A stretch of DNA of 64,000 nucleotides from Pseudoramibacter faecis (GTDB taxonomy: Bacteria > Bacillota > Clostridia > Eubacteriales > Eubacteriaceae), in assembly GCF_036289405.1 (NCBI RefSeq), contig NZ_JAYFFI010000001.1, positions 62,001 through 126,000 on the forward strand. Reading direction: 5' to 3'. The notes below the pieces were generated by a model that was not told the origin of the DNA, made no database searches, and saw only the letters and a list, made by a program, of their open reading frames with translations. Shown piece after piece: positions 1-7,085 of the stretch; the first letter of the stretch is position 1, and every line of letters begins with the position of its first letter. A program made the position numbers and the translations under genes.

Positions 1-128
1 CGCAGGGTGGGTGCAAAGGTGGTTGCATCATCTACACAATCTGATATTCTGCATTTTTTAAGCACATTCAATGCAATGCCTTTGCGTAGTTTTCCTCTTT
101 TATCATAACGCAATCAGTGTTATATGCA

Positions 129-154
129 GAAAAAAAGAAATACTGTCTATTTCT
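129..154 (-). terminator. Intrinsic terminator closing the left-edge operon
   Basis: On the minus strand a 7-bp perfect stem (AGAAATA/TATTTCT) with a 5-base loop is followed directly by a run of seven T. It overlaps the stop codon of the 27-residue ORF at 153-236, so transcription ends as that ORF ends. This supports the tiny ORF being the last gene of the unit. Confidence 0.8.
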
Positions 155-236
155 ACTTTTTGATTGCCTTAACTATTAGTACAATTACAGCTATGATTAT
201 AGCGGCAAGTGCAATCATGGTTATTATTCCAAGCAT
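153..236 (-). CDS. 27-residue single-pass membrane peptide, coupled to the upstream gene
   Basis: I do not recognise this gene. The ATG at 236 shares one base with the stop of the preceding 380-residue gene (TAATG), and a GGAGGGA ribosome-binding site lies about 9 bases upstream. The peptide has a short start, about 20 nearly all hydrophobic residues (Ile, Ala, Val and Leu dominate), and a basic end with three lysines (KAIKK). This is the look of a one-helix membrane peptide with a positive cytoplasmic tail. A terminator hairpin overlaps its stop codon. The exact coupling, ribosome-binding site and terminator position argue that it is translated. Its role is unknown: a small membrane toxin, effector or partner of the 380-residue protein are all possible, and nothing in the sequence decides between them. 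Confidence 0.6.
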   Translation of the reverse strand: MLGIITMIALAAIIIAVIVLIVKAIKK

Positions 237-1378
237 TATTTGTCTCCCTCCGATCTTTCTATTCCAAGTGTGTCCTCAGGCAAATACACATTATCGCCTT
301 CGACATAGAAGACAACCTGCCGGTCATGCAAAGTTTCAATCTTGAACATAGATTTTGAAAACATTGTTATTCCAGGATCCTCATCCTGTTCAATCCGCTC
401 CATTTGAGTTTCTTTTGAAACATATTTTTCTTTGTCATTTGTATATATTTTATCAACATCAGCAGGGATTTTATGCGATGCTTTTTCGCATACGCTATCA
501 GCCCACCTGTAGACTCGTCCAAAAGCATAATCAATTGAAGAACCAAGATAATCAGAGATCCAATCTTTAGTGTGCTTTATAAGCTGAAGATAATCATCCG
601 TATTTTTTTGAAACCTATCGGAAATAAGTCCAAGATTTTCTTTGCTAAAATTTTCTGTCAATATAGTTTCAAAATACATTGTATAGTTCTTTACATAGAA
701 TGCTAAATGATAATCTCTTATATCCCGGATCAGTTTCTGTATGACTTTATTTGCCTTTGACATTGTGTGAGGCAAATTTGGTGTAGAAAGGATGTCCTCA
801 ATTTCTTTCTTATAAAAGTTTTCGCTGCTATTGACTCCTGTCTTAATCTGACTTATCTCTTTCTTTTTTTGCTCAACAAAATCTTTATTGTTCCAGTTTA
901 TCTGGCACTCCTCGATGGCATCATTCAGCGTGGTCAGATATCCCTTCAGCTTGCTTTCTTCTTGATTGGCCAGGAAATTCAGAATCTCCTGTTGAGTAGC
1001 CTGTATTTCACCAAGCTGATACTGTATACCCATCAGGGCAAAAGCAATAAACATTTGTGTCGGATCAAAATGCACTTGCGTTAACCGAGCCTGCGCCATT
1101 TTTTCGTTACTTATCCCTGATCCAAGAAAAGCATTTTCATTCTTAAACTTAGACAGTGTTCCGTCAAAGCCTCCTGGAAAAGTCACCTTATATATTCCTT
1201 CGCCACCTACTTTTGACTGACTTCCTACGAAATTATGTATGGCACTCCCAATCGCTCCCAATGAAGGAACATCTGAAATAGAAACTATCTTAAAATTTGT
1301 GGATATCAGTTCTTGTGTTGGATCAATAGTCTCTATGACAGCATTCTCAGCCGGAATGATTTCATTTTCATCGGACAT
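236..1378 (-). CDS. Unrecognised 380-residue soluble protein in an AT-rich unit
   Basis: Family unknown to me. The ATG at 1378 is preferred over the TTG at 1396 because a strong GGAGGT site sits 5-6 bases before it, inside the longer frame. There is no signal peptide. Residues 1-30 are acidic. Residues 35-105 are Gly/Ser-rich and end in a predicted globular part. Residues 106-122 are a mildly hydrophobic stretch (FIAFALMGIQYQLG). Residues 120-270 are helical, with Gln/Glu/Lys heptad-like runs that suggest coiled coil. The last 40 residues form a short beta-rich tail. Codon use is strikingly AT-rich against the GC-rich genes from 5 kb onward, pointing to acquisition by transfer. It is followed without a gap by the 27-residue membrane peptide and preceded 30 bases upstream by a broken XRE-type regulator gene, so the three look like one mobile or accessory operon. 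Confidence 0.75.
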   Translation of the reverse strand: MSDENEIIPAENAVIETIDPTQELISTNFKIVSISDVPSLGAIGSAIHNFVGSQSKVGGEGIYKVTFPGGFDGTLSKFKNENAFLGSGISNEKMAQARLTQVHFDPTQMFIAFALMGIQYQLGEIQATQQEILNFLANQEESKLKGYLTTLNDAIEECQINWNNKDFVEQKKKEISQIKTGVNSSENFYKKEIEDILSTPNLPHTMSKANKVIQKLIRDIRDYHLAFYVKNYTMYFETILTENFSKENLGLISDRFQKNTDDYLQLIKHTKDWISDYLGSSIDYAFGRVYRWADSVCEKASHKIPADVDKIYTNDKEKYVSKETQMERIEQDEDPGITMFSKSMFKIETLHDRQVVFYVEGDNVYLPEDTLGIERSEGDK

Positions 1379-1407
1379 TTTTCTTACCTCCTTCAAGCAT
1401 TATCCTA

Positions 1408-1639
1408 TCACCGGTTTGGTATGAAATTTTCTTCCCGTTTCACATAAGTCAGTTCCACATCATAGCCGAGAGCCTCCATGATGGAAATGAAATGTCTTAT
1501 TGACCACCTCGTTCCCGCCGTTAATGACACGGCTGACATAGGACGGCGTGGTTCCGACAATCTCCGCCACTTTCGCCTGCGTAGTTTCTGCCTCTATGCA
1601 GTTCACCCTGACATCAACTTCAATATTATTCTTCAGCAT
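1408..1639 (-). pseudogene. Short XRE-type helix-turn-helix regulator, single-base frameshift
   Basis: From the ATG at 1639 the frame reads a compact DNA-binding domain: a Gln-Ala-Lys-Val-Ala helix, then a recognition helix of the type GTTPSYVSRVINGG, then VVNKTF. It then runs into a stop at 1460 after 59 residues. Removing one T from the TTT at about 1488-1490 restores a natural continuation (SIMEALGYDVELTYVKR) to a stop at 1408, giving about 76 residues, a normal size for this type of regulator. It lies 30 bases upstream of the 380-residue gene on the same strand and presumably controlled it. The break may be a real mutation, a slipped short T run or a sequencing error. Confidence 0.7.
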
Positions 1640-1881
1640 GCGCTCACACCCCGCTCGTTACGGTCTTGATAAATCGCCTTATTCGTGAAATTTATTATAG
1701 CATTTGATTGTGAATTTTTCTATTGAACGAAGGCGGTAAATAATCCTTACAGCGTCGATCCGTGGAGTGCCAGACTTCCGAGCCATACCAGCCGCCGCAG
1801 TCGCGCACTTGAGCTTGTTGGAGAAAATACTGACTCCGCTGCGATTTGTTCTGTAACGGATTTTGAAATTTGAACGAATGA

Positions 1882-2031
1882 ATTACCAAGAACATTCTTA
1901 GCCTCATAAAGCCTCTTACTCGTAAGGAACTTGCCGTGCAGATAGGTGCGCTCATTATATCCACTTTGGCATGTGCTATCTTGACATTTGGGTTAAGTGG
2001 TATAATTTGGCCGGTAAAATGCATTCAGTAA
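1882..2031 (+). other. Open frame of 49 codons encoding a membrane segment, start codon unclear
   Basis: Within the otherwise unassigned stretch 1640-2140, this plus-strand frame reads like protein: a basic amphipathic start with a PLTRKEL motif, about 22 hydrophobic residues, and a stop at 2029-2031. The only possible start at the left is ATT at 1882 or an internal codon, and no good ribosome-binding site is visible. It could be the tail of a decayed small membrane protein; the PxxRKE pattern faintly recalls SecE but does not fit its spacing. The remainder of 1640-2140 shows nothing I can name. Confidence 0.2.
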
Positions 2032-2101
2032 TTTGTATATATTGGAAAAATGCAAATCAAAAAAATTAAACGTCTGGCCCCCGATGCTCGTGAATGCACA
2101 A

Positions 2102-2128
2102 TAAAAAAGACAGACCCGAAAGCCTGTC
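2102..2128 (-). terminator. Intrinsic terminator of the tRNA-Thr gene
   Basis: Minus-strand 7-bp stem (GACAGGC/GTCTGTC, one G-T pair) with a 6-base loop, followed by a T run. It starts 13 bases after the CCA end of the tRNA. Confidence 0.75.
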
Positions 2129-2140
2129 AATTTTTTGAAA

Positions 2141-2216
2141 TGGAGCTGAGAGCCGGATTCGAACCGGCGACCTATTGATTACGAATCAATTGCGCTACCA
2201 ACTGTGCCATCCCAGC
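2141..2216 (-). tRNA. tRNA-Thr, anticodon CGT
   Basis: A 76-base cloverleaf reads on the minus strand. The acceptor stem is GCTGGGA paired with TCTCAGC (one G-T). The anticodon stem is ATTGA/TCAAT around the seven-base loop TTCGTAA, giving anticodon CGT for ACG codons. The T-arm carries GGTTCGAATCC, and the CCA end is encoded. It has its own promoter and terminator. It sits at the boundary between the AT-rich accessory unit and the decayed sugar-acid genes, a typical position for integration. No repeat of its 3' end was recognised nearby. Confidence 0.93.
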
Positions 2217-2232
2217 GATAAACGATAGAGAA

Positions 2233-2261
2233 ATTATAGCGGACCCTTTGGTCAAATGCAA
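2233..2261 (-). promoter_or_regulatory. Promoter of tRNA-Thr
   Basis: On the minus strand, TTGCAT and a perfect TATAAT are separated by 17 bases. They end 17 bases before the tRNA 5' end. Confidence 0.7.
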
Positions 2262-2407
2262 GCCTTTTTTCACAGTTTTTTTCTCTGTCAAAACACGGCG
2301 CTTTATCGAAATAGACCGCTATCCTGCCCCCAGTCAACACATTAAGACATTGGCCAAACAGCCGAAGGCCCGATACGACAATCAAGCCTTCGGAATGGCT
2401 TTAAATA

Positions 2408-3384
2408 TTACACAATGGCAATCGGCCGGACAAACATCCCGTCGCGCCGCGCGCCTTCGATACATTGCAGATAAAACGAAATTCATATACTTGATCCTTG
2501 GCCAATTCATCCAGCTAGACATATTCCAGAATATGCACGCCCTGCTGGATCAACAGATAATGGTGGACCGGTTGCAGGTGTTCCGGAACAGACGAAGAAC
2601 CGTCTGCATTAAAACCATCCATGCAGGCCATATCATCGCCGACGACGATGGCGCCGCCTTCTTCCACAAGATAACGCGCCGCGCTCACGTCCGGCCCCGC
2701 ATCGCCGCAGCGGTCGTTCGCCAGTTGTTGCCAAGGCGGACCAAAGCCGCATCCCCCGGTTCTAAGGTCACGCCTTCCCAGGCGGCACAGCCTTCGCAAT
2801 CTTCTGCCGTAGCGATGTAATTGTTCGGAATCAAAGTCACACCTTTATAACCGGCTATATCCAAAAGCACTCCGCGCATCACCATGGGCGGGGTCGGGGC
2901 AATATCGCATTTGGCCGGACCGAAATTCGTGCTGTAACGATCTCCGCTGAATCCATTGTACCAATGATTGTCGTTCTCCGTTGTGAAATGGGACAGGGCA
3001 TCTATATGGGTTCCGATATGCATGGAACTGCTCATCAGCTCCGTATTAAGCCCCATATGATATTCCGCTTTATTCGTCGGTTCATCCAGCCATTCCCCGA
3101 TTTCGTACCAATTGACGCTTTTATCGAATCGGAGAGCCTTCCATATTCTGGCGGCCCTTCCGATGCATAGGCCAGCAGTTCAAATCCGGTGTGACCGCTC
3201 CATACCGGCATCCCTTTGAATCTTTCGGTTTCCAGATCGTAAACCCTGCTGCTTTTAATCATCGAAACGGCTTTCAGGACCGTTTCCGATGTGATTTTCG
3301 AAGCCGCACCAATTTCATCCCCTTCGCCGTATTGATGCCACACATTTTCGTGAACCCACGATGAATCATGATAATTTTTTTCAT
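2408..3384 (-). pseudogene. Broken cyclase-family metal hydrolase (kynurenine formamidase-like)
   Basis: Three frames together give a cyclase-family (PF04199) protein. The parts are an N-terminal section with HENVWHQYGEGDEIG, the metal-binding signature HIGTHIDALSHF, a central PGDAALVR region, and a C-terminal part reading VEEGGAIVVGDD, LDELAKDQVYEF and ARGATG. At least five lesions are visible: a missing A in the A run directly after the ATG at 3384, frameshifts near 3045, 2700 and 2440, and an in-frame TAG at 2515-2517. The intact enzyme would hydrolyse a cyclic or amide bond using a divalent metal. It begins 2 bases after the stop of the kinase remnant, so the two were one operon. Non-functional as it stands. 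Confidence 0.8.
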
Positions 3385-3386
3385 TT

Positions 3387-4032
3387 TTACCCCTTTTCCG
3401 TGGCAATCATCGCTGATGCCACGCGTTCAATGAGATCCTCCGATCCAAATCCCCCAGATTTAGAAATGATTTGAAGGGGCTCATCCTCTGCCATGAGCTG
3501 AAATAATGGCGTCCCCTGCACAATTCACAAATTGGCTGAATACGATCAGTACCAAATCCATCGACTAATGCGAACAGGGTATCTTCCCCAATAACCATAA
3601 AGGTCGTATCTTCCGACCGCCTAACCAATATGCGTACGATCGCGCTTAATCGCCGGGCCGGCTTTTTGGATGCATCGGAACAAGCAGGATTCCCGCGGAT
3701 GCCATGGCGTTCGTCTGTCGGCAAACAAACATCCAAAAACGTGATGCGATGAGAAGCTGCTGCCGCCTGCACCTGCGAAATCCATTGACGGCCGGCTGGC
3801 GTTTCTAGATAATCCGATTGAAACTTCTGCTGCGCATTCAAGCAAATGCGGCAGGCGCCGTTTTTTCTGCATGCAGAATCTGCTGCTCGGTAACCGCATT
3901 GAGACTCCCGCTGACGACCACCAAATGCTGTGCGCTTTCATGAGTGCGGCCTGCCGTCTTCCGAAAGGGCAATACGTCTGCAAAATATCGGGCAAATCCG
4001 GCGCAGCCTGCCACTGCTTCCGCACCCTCTTT
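3387..4032 (-). pseudogene. Remnant of a four-carbon acid sugar kinase (DUF1537), C-terminal part
   Basis: Joined frames give the C-terminal nucleotide-binding domain of the four-carbon acid sugar kinase family: AVAGCAGFARYFA, then LVVVSGSLNAVTEQQI, a RILVRRSEDTTFMVIG segment, and the closing family motif ISKSGGFGSEDLI ending at a TAA at 3387-3389. A missing A in the run near 3865 and a second shift near 3510 break the frame, and the whole N-terminal kinase domain (more than half of a roughly 430-residue protein) is gone. Family members phosphorylate erythronate or threonate-like acids. The upstream edge abuts the remnant of a sigma-54 activator on the other strand, so a deletion probably removed both 5' ends and the promoter region. 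Confidence 0.75.
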
Positions 4033-4916
4033 GTTATCGGTAATTTAGACGCAGGCGTCTCACGCGCTCAAACAGAATTGCGCGACAACCATACGATATT
4101 CTCTTATCCCGAGGCGGTACTGCCGAGCGTCTTCGCGAAACGCTGACCAACATTCCGATCCTTGAAATTCCCATCTCCTTTGAAGATATTTTTTACGCTG
4201 TCACACCCGCTAAAATTATCAGAAAAAATTTGCCATTGTGAGCTTTCCGGCACTGACCGACCAAGCGGAAACACTCTGCCGTTTAACCAAAGACACCATT
4301 CGCATCGAAAGCATTCATTTCCAGCGCGATGCCGACCGAAAACTTGCACAATTAAAAGAAGAGGGCTATTTCATGATCGTCGGCGATGTCATCACCGCTC
4401 AAATTGCCCGCCTCTACAATTTAAGTGTCATTCTCATCATGTCCGCCGAAAACAGCATTCGCCATGCGCTTGGCATAATTAGCTTCTCCCCATCAAAACC
4501 AGAATAACCCACTTTGTTCATTTTAAAACGCTTCAAAAAAGCAACTGAATATTCCCGGTATTCGTGCAGGCATTTCCGAAAATATGACCACCGATTATCA
4601 GCTGCGCAATCCTTCCGGATCCTTTAATGCCATTGGGCCCATCCGAAATGAAATCGAACGGAATGCAAACACATCTCTTCCCACGCTGATTCTCGGCGAA
4701 AGCGGCACCGGCAAAGACGCCGCCGCGACGGCTATTTATCGGCTGGACCCGAACCATCAGAACACTTTTATTACAATCGACCAGGAAATTATTCAATTGG
4801 TTCTCAACGAAGAACGAATGAATCACGGCCGGCCTGCCCCGCGATTAAGCATCAGCCGGACTACTTTATGGCGCATGCTCAAGGATCTTGACGCAGAACA
4901 CAAACCAAATGGATAA
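4033..4916 (+). pseudogene. Decayed PrpR-type sigma-54-dependent activator
   Basis: Plus-strand fragments match the PrpR N-terminal sensor and sigma-54 activator layout. They are VIGNLDAGV near 4033, then SRGGTAERLRE and IPILEIPISFEDI in another frame (4107-4200), then a third frame from 4238 with FQRDADRKL and GYFMIVGDVITAQIA. From 4584 a further frame has a linker, the Walker A motif GESGTGK, and then almost at once a Fis-type helix-turn-helix (SISRTTLWRMLK) and a stop at 4914. The AAA+ core with the GAFTGA loop and Walker B is missing. The intact gene would have activated a sigma-54 promoter for the adjacent kinase/cyclase genes in response to a sugar acid. Confidence 0.75.
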
Positions 4917-4945
4917 CACGGTTCTTGAATATCCAAAATACACAT

Positions 4946-4970
4946 AAAAAAGCAGTGCACCCGCACCGCT
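4946..4970 (-). terminator. Terminator after the DUF445 gene
   Basis: Minus-strand stem AGCGGTGC/GCACTGCT (one G-T pair) with a 4-base loop and a T run. It lies 14 bases after the DUF445 stop. Confidence 0.7.
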
Positions 4971-4983
4971 TTTTAATTTATTT

Positions 4984-5862
4984 TCACACCACCATATTCA
5001 ATATTCCCAAAATAAATCCGATGAGCGCCCCGAGATTGACAATGGTCGTGAATTCCTTTTTCATCACCGAAAGCACCATGACTTCCAGCTTGTCAACGTT
5101 CATCGCGCCGATCTTCTCCTCGACGATCTGCGAAACCGAAACATGCGACATCAGGCGCTCCACCCCTTCGCGCACCAAAGCTTCATAAGCGCGGGCCACC
5201 GCTTCCTGCCAGGCTGCCGGGTCGATCGCGACACGGGCGAGCAATTCCTCCGGTGTATGCGCTTCGGTATGGTCGATTTTGCGATCGACTTCCCGGCGGA
5301 TCAATGCCGGCCCCTTTTCGGCAATGGCTTCCGCAATTTCCTGCCCCACGGTCTCCGCCAGGGAGGCGATCATCCGATCGGTGATAAACACCCCGGTCAG
5401 CGTTCCAGCCAATTTTTTTCGCATAAGTGCCGGCCCCCGTTCAGCGATCACTCTTGCCACATCCAATTGATTCACGGAGCTCATGATCGAATCGGTCAGC
5501 GCGCCGGCAATCCTATTTTTAGCCTCGGCATAACCTTCTTCAGAAGGGAAGAGATTCCCGGCAGACGCCCCCAACGACCGCTTCATCACCGCGGTGATAC
5601 GCGCCACCATCTGCGCTTCAAAGTCCGGCGCCGTGAGCCTGGCATAAATGTCATCCTTGGTAATGAGCGTTTCTGCAATCAACGCCCCGGTACGCTTTGC
5701 CAGATGATCCTTGCGCTTGGGAATGGCCCCAGGCGTAAAGGGCAGGCGACGGCCGAAGAAATAAATCGGATGCTTCGGGAAAAAGAGCATTCGCACCGCC
5801 AGATAATTGGTGATATAGCCGATGAACGCCCCAATGAGCGGCCCGACTAAAACTTTGAGCAT
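4984..5862 (-). CDS. DUF445 family membrane protein (YheB-like)
   Basis: This 292-residue protein fits DUF445. It has an N-terminal membrane helix (residues 1-28, with GPLIGAFIGYITNYLAV), then the family signature RMLFFPKHPIYFFGRRLPFTPG, a long helical cytoplasmic domain (about 60-260), and a C-terminal hydrophobic helix with LGALIGFILGILNMVV. The start at 5862 has an AGGAGG site 7 bases before it. In Bacillus, relatives sit in the spore or cell envelope, but no precise biochemical role is known. It is transcribed alone, with its own terminator and an inverted repeat upstream. Confidence 0.85.
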   Translation of the reverse strand: MLKVLVGPLIGAFIGYITNYLAVRMLFFPKHPIYFFGRRLPFTPGAIPKRKDHLAKRTGALIAETLITKDDIYARLTAPDFEAQMVARITAVMKRSLGASAGNLFPSEEGYAEAKNRIAGALTDSIMSSVNQLDVARVIAERGPALMRKKLAGTLTGVFITDRMIASLAETVGQEIAEAIAEKGPALIRREVDRKIDHTEAHTPEELLARVAIDPAAWQEAVARAYEALVREGVERLMSHVSVSQIVEEKIGAMNVDKLEVMVLSVMKKEFTTIVNLGALIGFILGILNMVV

Positions 5863-5908
5863 GGTTTTGCCTCCTAATTACTAAGATAAACTGTTCATGA
5901 TTGTTTTT

Positions 5909-5932
5909 AGTATAGCATAACCGCTAAGCGGT
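5909..5932 (-). promoter_or_regulatory. -10 element and ACCGCT-A-AGCGGT inverted repeat upstream of DUF445
   Basis: A TATACT -10 (minus strand, 5909-5914) is preceded by a perfect 6+1+6 inverted repeat at 5920-5932 and has no good -35. The repeat occupies the spacer, where a repressor or MerR-like activator could bind. This is inference from position only. Confidence 0.35.
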
Positions 5933-5949
5933 AAGCCCGCACTTCCAAA

Positions 5950-5970
5950 TAAAAAAAGCCCCGAAGGGCT
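5950..5970 (-). terminator. Terminator of nadA
   Basis: AGCCC/GGGCT stem with loop TTCG on the minus strand, followed by seven T. The hairpin starts right after the nadA stop codon. Confidence 0.8.
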
Positions 5971-5974
5971 TTTT

Positions 5975-6889
5975 TTATTTTCCAGCTTCCACCATACGGT
6001 CGATGGCCGCTCGGGATTCGGCAATCACATCCCCTGGCAAATCGATTGCTTCCCCCTCGTCGGTCACGGCGCAGTAGACATCCATCAGCGTGGTCATCTT
6101 CATGTTATGGCACACACATTCTTTAGAAAGCAGATAAAACCGTTTATCCGGGCATTCGTATTGCAGATGCTCGACGATGGCGCTTTCCGTGCCGATGATA
6201 AATGCTTTGGCGTCGCTCTCTTTCGCATACTGCATGATCCCCGTGGTTGATCCCACATAATCGGCCTGATCGGTCACCTCGGCCAGACATTCCGGATGCA
6301 CCAGCACTAACGCCTCCGGATGCGCCGCCTTCTCCCGGGCGACATCCGCCGCGCGCATGCGCATATGCGTAGGGCACCCGCCTTTGAAGAATGCAAAATG
6401 CTTTTCCGGAATCTGGGCCTCCACCCAGCGCCCCAGATTGCAGTCCGGCACAAACAAAATATTTTCTTCCGGCATTTTGCGGATGATCTTCACCGCCGAC
6501 GACGACGTAACAATCATATCCACCTCGCGCTTAAAATCGGCCGTCGTATTGATGTAGGCCACTGCCGCATAGCCCGGATATTGTTTTTTCAGCGCGATCA
6601 AATCTTCCCGATCCATCTGGCCGGCCATCGGGCACCCGGCTATCGGATTGGCCAAAAGCACCTGTTTTTCCGGAGAAAGCACCTTGCAGGTTTCCGCCAT
6701 AAAACGCACCCCGCACATCAAAATCGTTCGGTGGGGATCCTTAGCCGCCTGAACCGCCAGCCCGTAGGAATCACCGACATAATCCGCCACCTCCCAGATA
6801 GCATGACTTTGATAAGCGTGCGCCAAAATGCAAATATCCTTTTCCCGCTTCAGGCGAATGATTTCGTCCTGCAGCTCTCGCGTGTTCAC
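5975..6889 (-). CDS. nadA: Quinolinate synthase NadA
   Basis: NadA condenses iminoaspartate (from NadB) with dihydroxyacetone phosphate to quinolinate, using a [4Fe-4S] cluster. The 304-residue frame shows the family layout: LAHAYQ and EVADYVGDSYGLA near the N-terminus, MCGVRFMAET, NPIAGCPMAG, VTSSSAVKI, FVPDCNLGRW, GGCPTHMR, HPEC, VGSTTGIM, and C-terminal ECVCHNMKMTTL. Cluster cysteines are plausible in MCG, GGC and CVCHN. The GTG at 6889 is preferred over the ATG at 6919 because GAAGGAGG lies 7 bases before it. It is divergent from nadB-nadC-niaR, with face-to-face promoters and shared TGTCA repeats, so NiaR control by NAD precursor level is likely. Confidence 0.95.
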   Translation of the reverse strand: MNTRELQDEIIRLKREKDICILAHAYQSHAIWEVADYVGDSYGLAVQAAKDPHRTILMCGVRFMAETCKVLSPEKQVLLANPIAGCPMAGQMDREDLIALKKQYPGYAAVAYINTTADFKREVDMIVTSSSAVKIIRKMPEENILFVPDCNLGRWVEAQIPEKHFAFFKGGCPTHMRMRAADVAREKAAHPEALVLVHPECLAEVTDQADYVGSTTGIMQYAKESDAKAFIIGTESAIVEHLQYECPDKRFYLLSKECVCHNMKMTTLMDVYCAVTDEGEAIDLPGDVIAESRAAIDRMVEAGK

Positions 6890-6936
6890 AATGATGCCTC
6901 CTTCTTGTTTTTCATGCATCCGTGCAAATTAAACTT

Positions 6937-6965
6937 ATTATACAGAACCCTTTTTTATCTGTCAA
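6937..6965 (-). promoter_or_regulatory. nadA promoter, consensus TTGACA-17-TATAAT
   Basis: Both hexamers are perfect on the minus strand (-35 at 6960-6965, -10 at 6937-6942) with a 17-base spacer, about 47 bases before the nadA GTG. The -35 overlaps a TGTCA repeat. Confidence 0.85.
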
Positions 6966-7003
6966 TTAAATTGTCATATTATTTCTGTCATCTGTCTTGT
7001 CAG
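6959..7003. promoter_or_regulatory. Cluster of TGTCA repeats, probable NiaR operator region
   Basis: CTGTCA or TGTCA occurs at about 6959-6964, 6972-6976 and 6986-6990, followed by CTGTCTTGTCAG at 6992-7003. The copies overlap the -35 boxes of both divergent nad promoters. NiaR of other Firmicutes is known to repress nad genes through TGTC-containing operators, and niaR is the last gene of this cluster. The match to the NiaR motif is from memory and not scored. Confidence 0.5.
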
Positions 7004-7025
7004 TAAGCGATTCCTGTGATACACT
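6997..7025 (+). promoter_or_regulatory. nadB-nadC-niaR promoter
   Basis: TTGTCA (6997-7002), 17 bases, TACACT (7020-7025). The -35 lies inside the TGTCTTGTCA repeat, which suits repression by promoter occlusion. Confidence 0.65.
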
Positions 7026-7085
7026 ATTAAAGATGCAGGCGAAATCATCCCGCCGGCACTGCTAAACATTTCGAAAGGATTGATT

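Noticed and set aside
1..108. Open plus-strand frame of 35 codons entering from the left edge
   Set aside because: Too short to judge, no recognisable family, and open frames of this length occur by chance.
1695..2024. 109-codon minus-strand frame
   Set aside because: No ribosome-binding site and no protein-like pattern; the plus-strand reading of part of it looks more natural.
2141..2216. tRNA-Thr as attachment site of an integrated element
   Set aside because: No integrase and no second copy of the tRNA 3' end was recognised in the flanking 5 kb, so only the position is suggestive.
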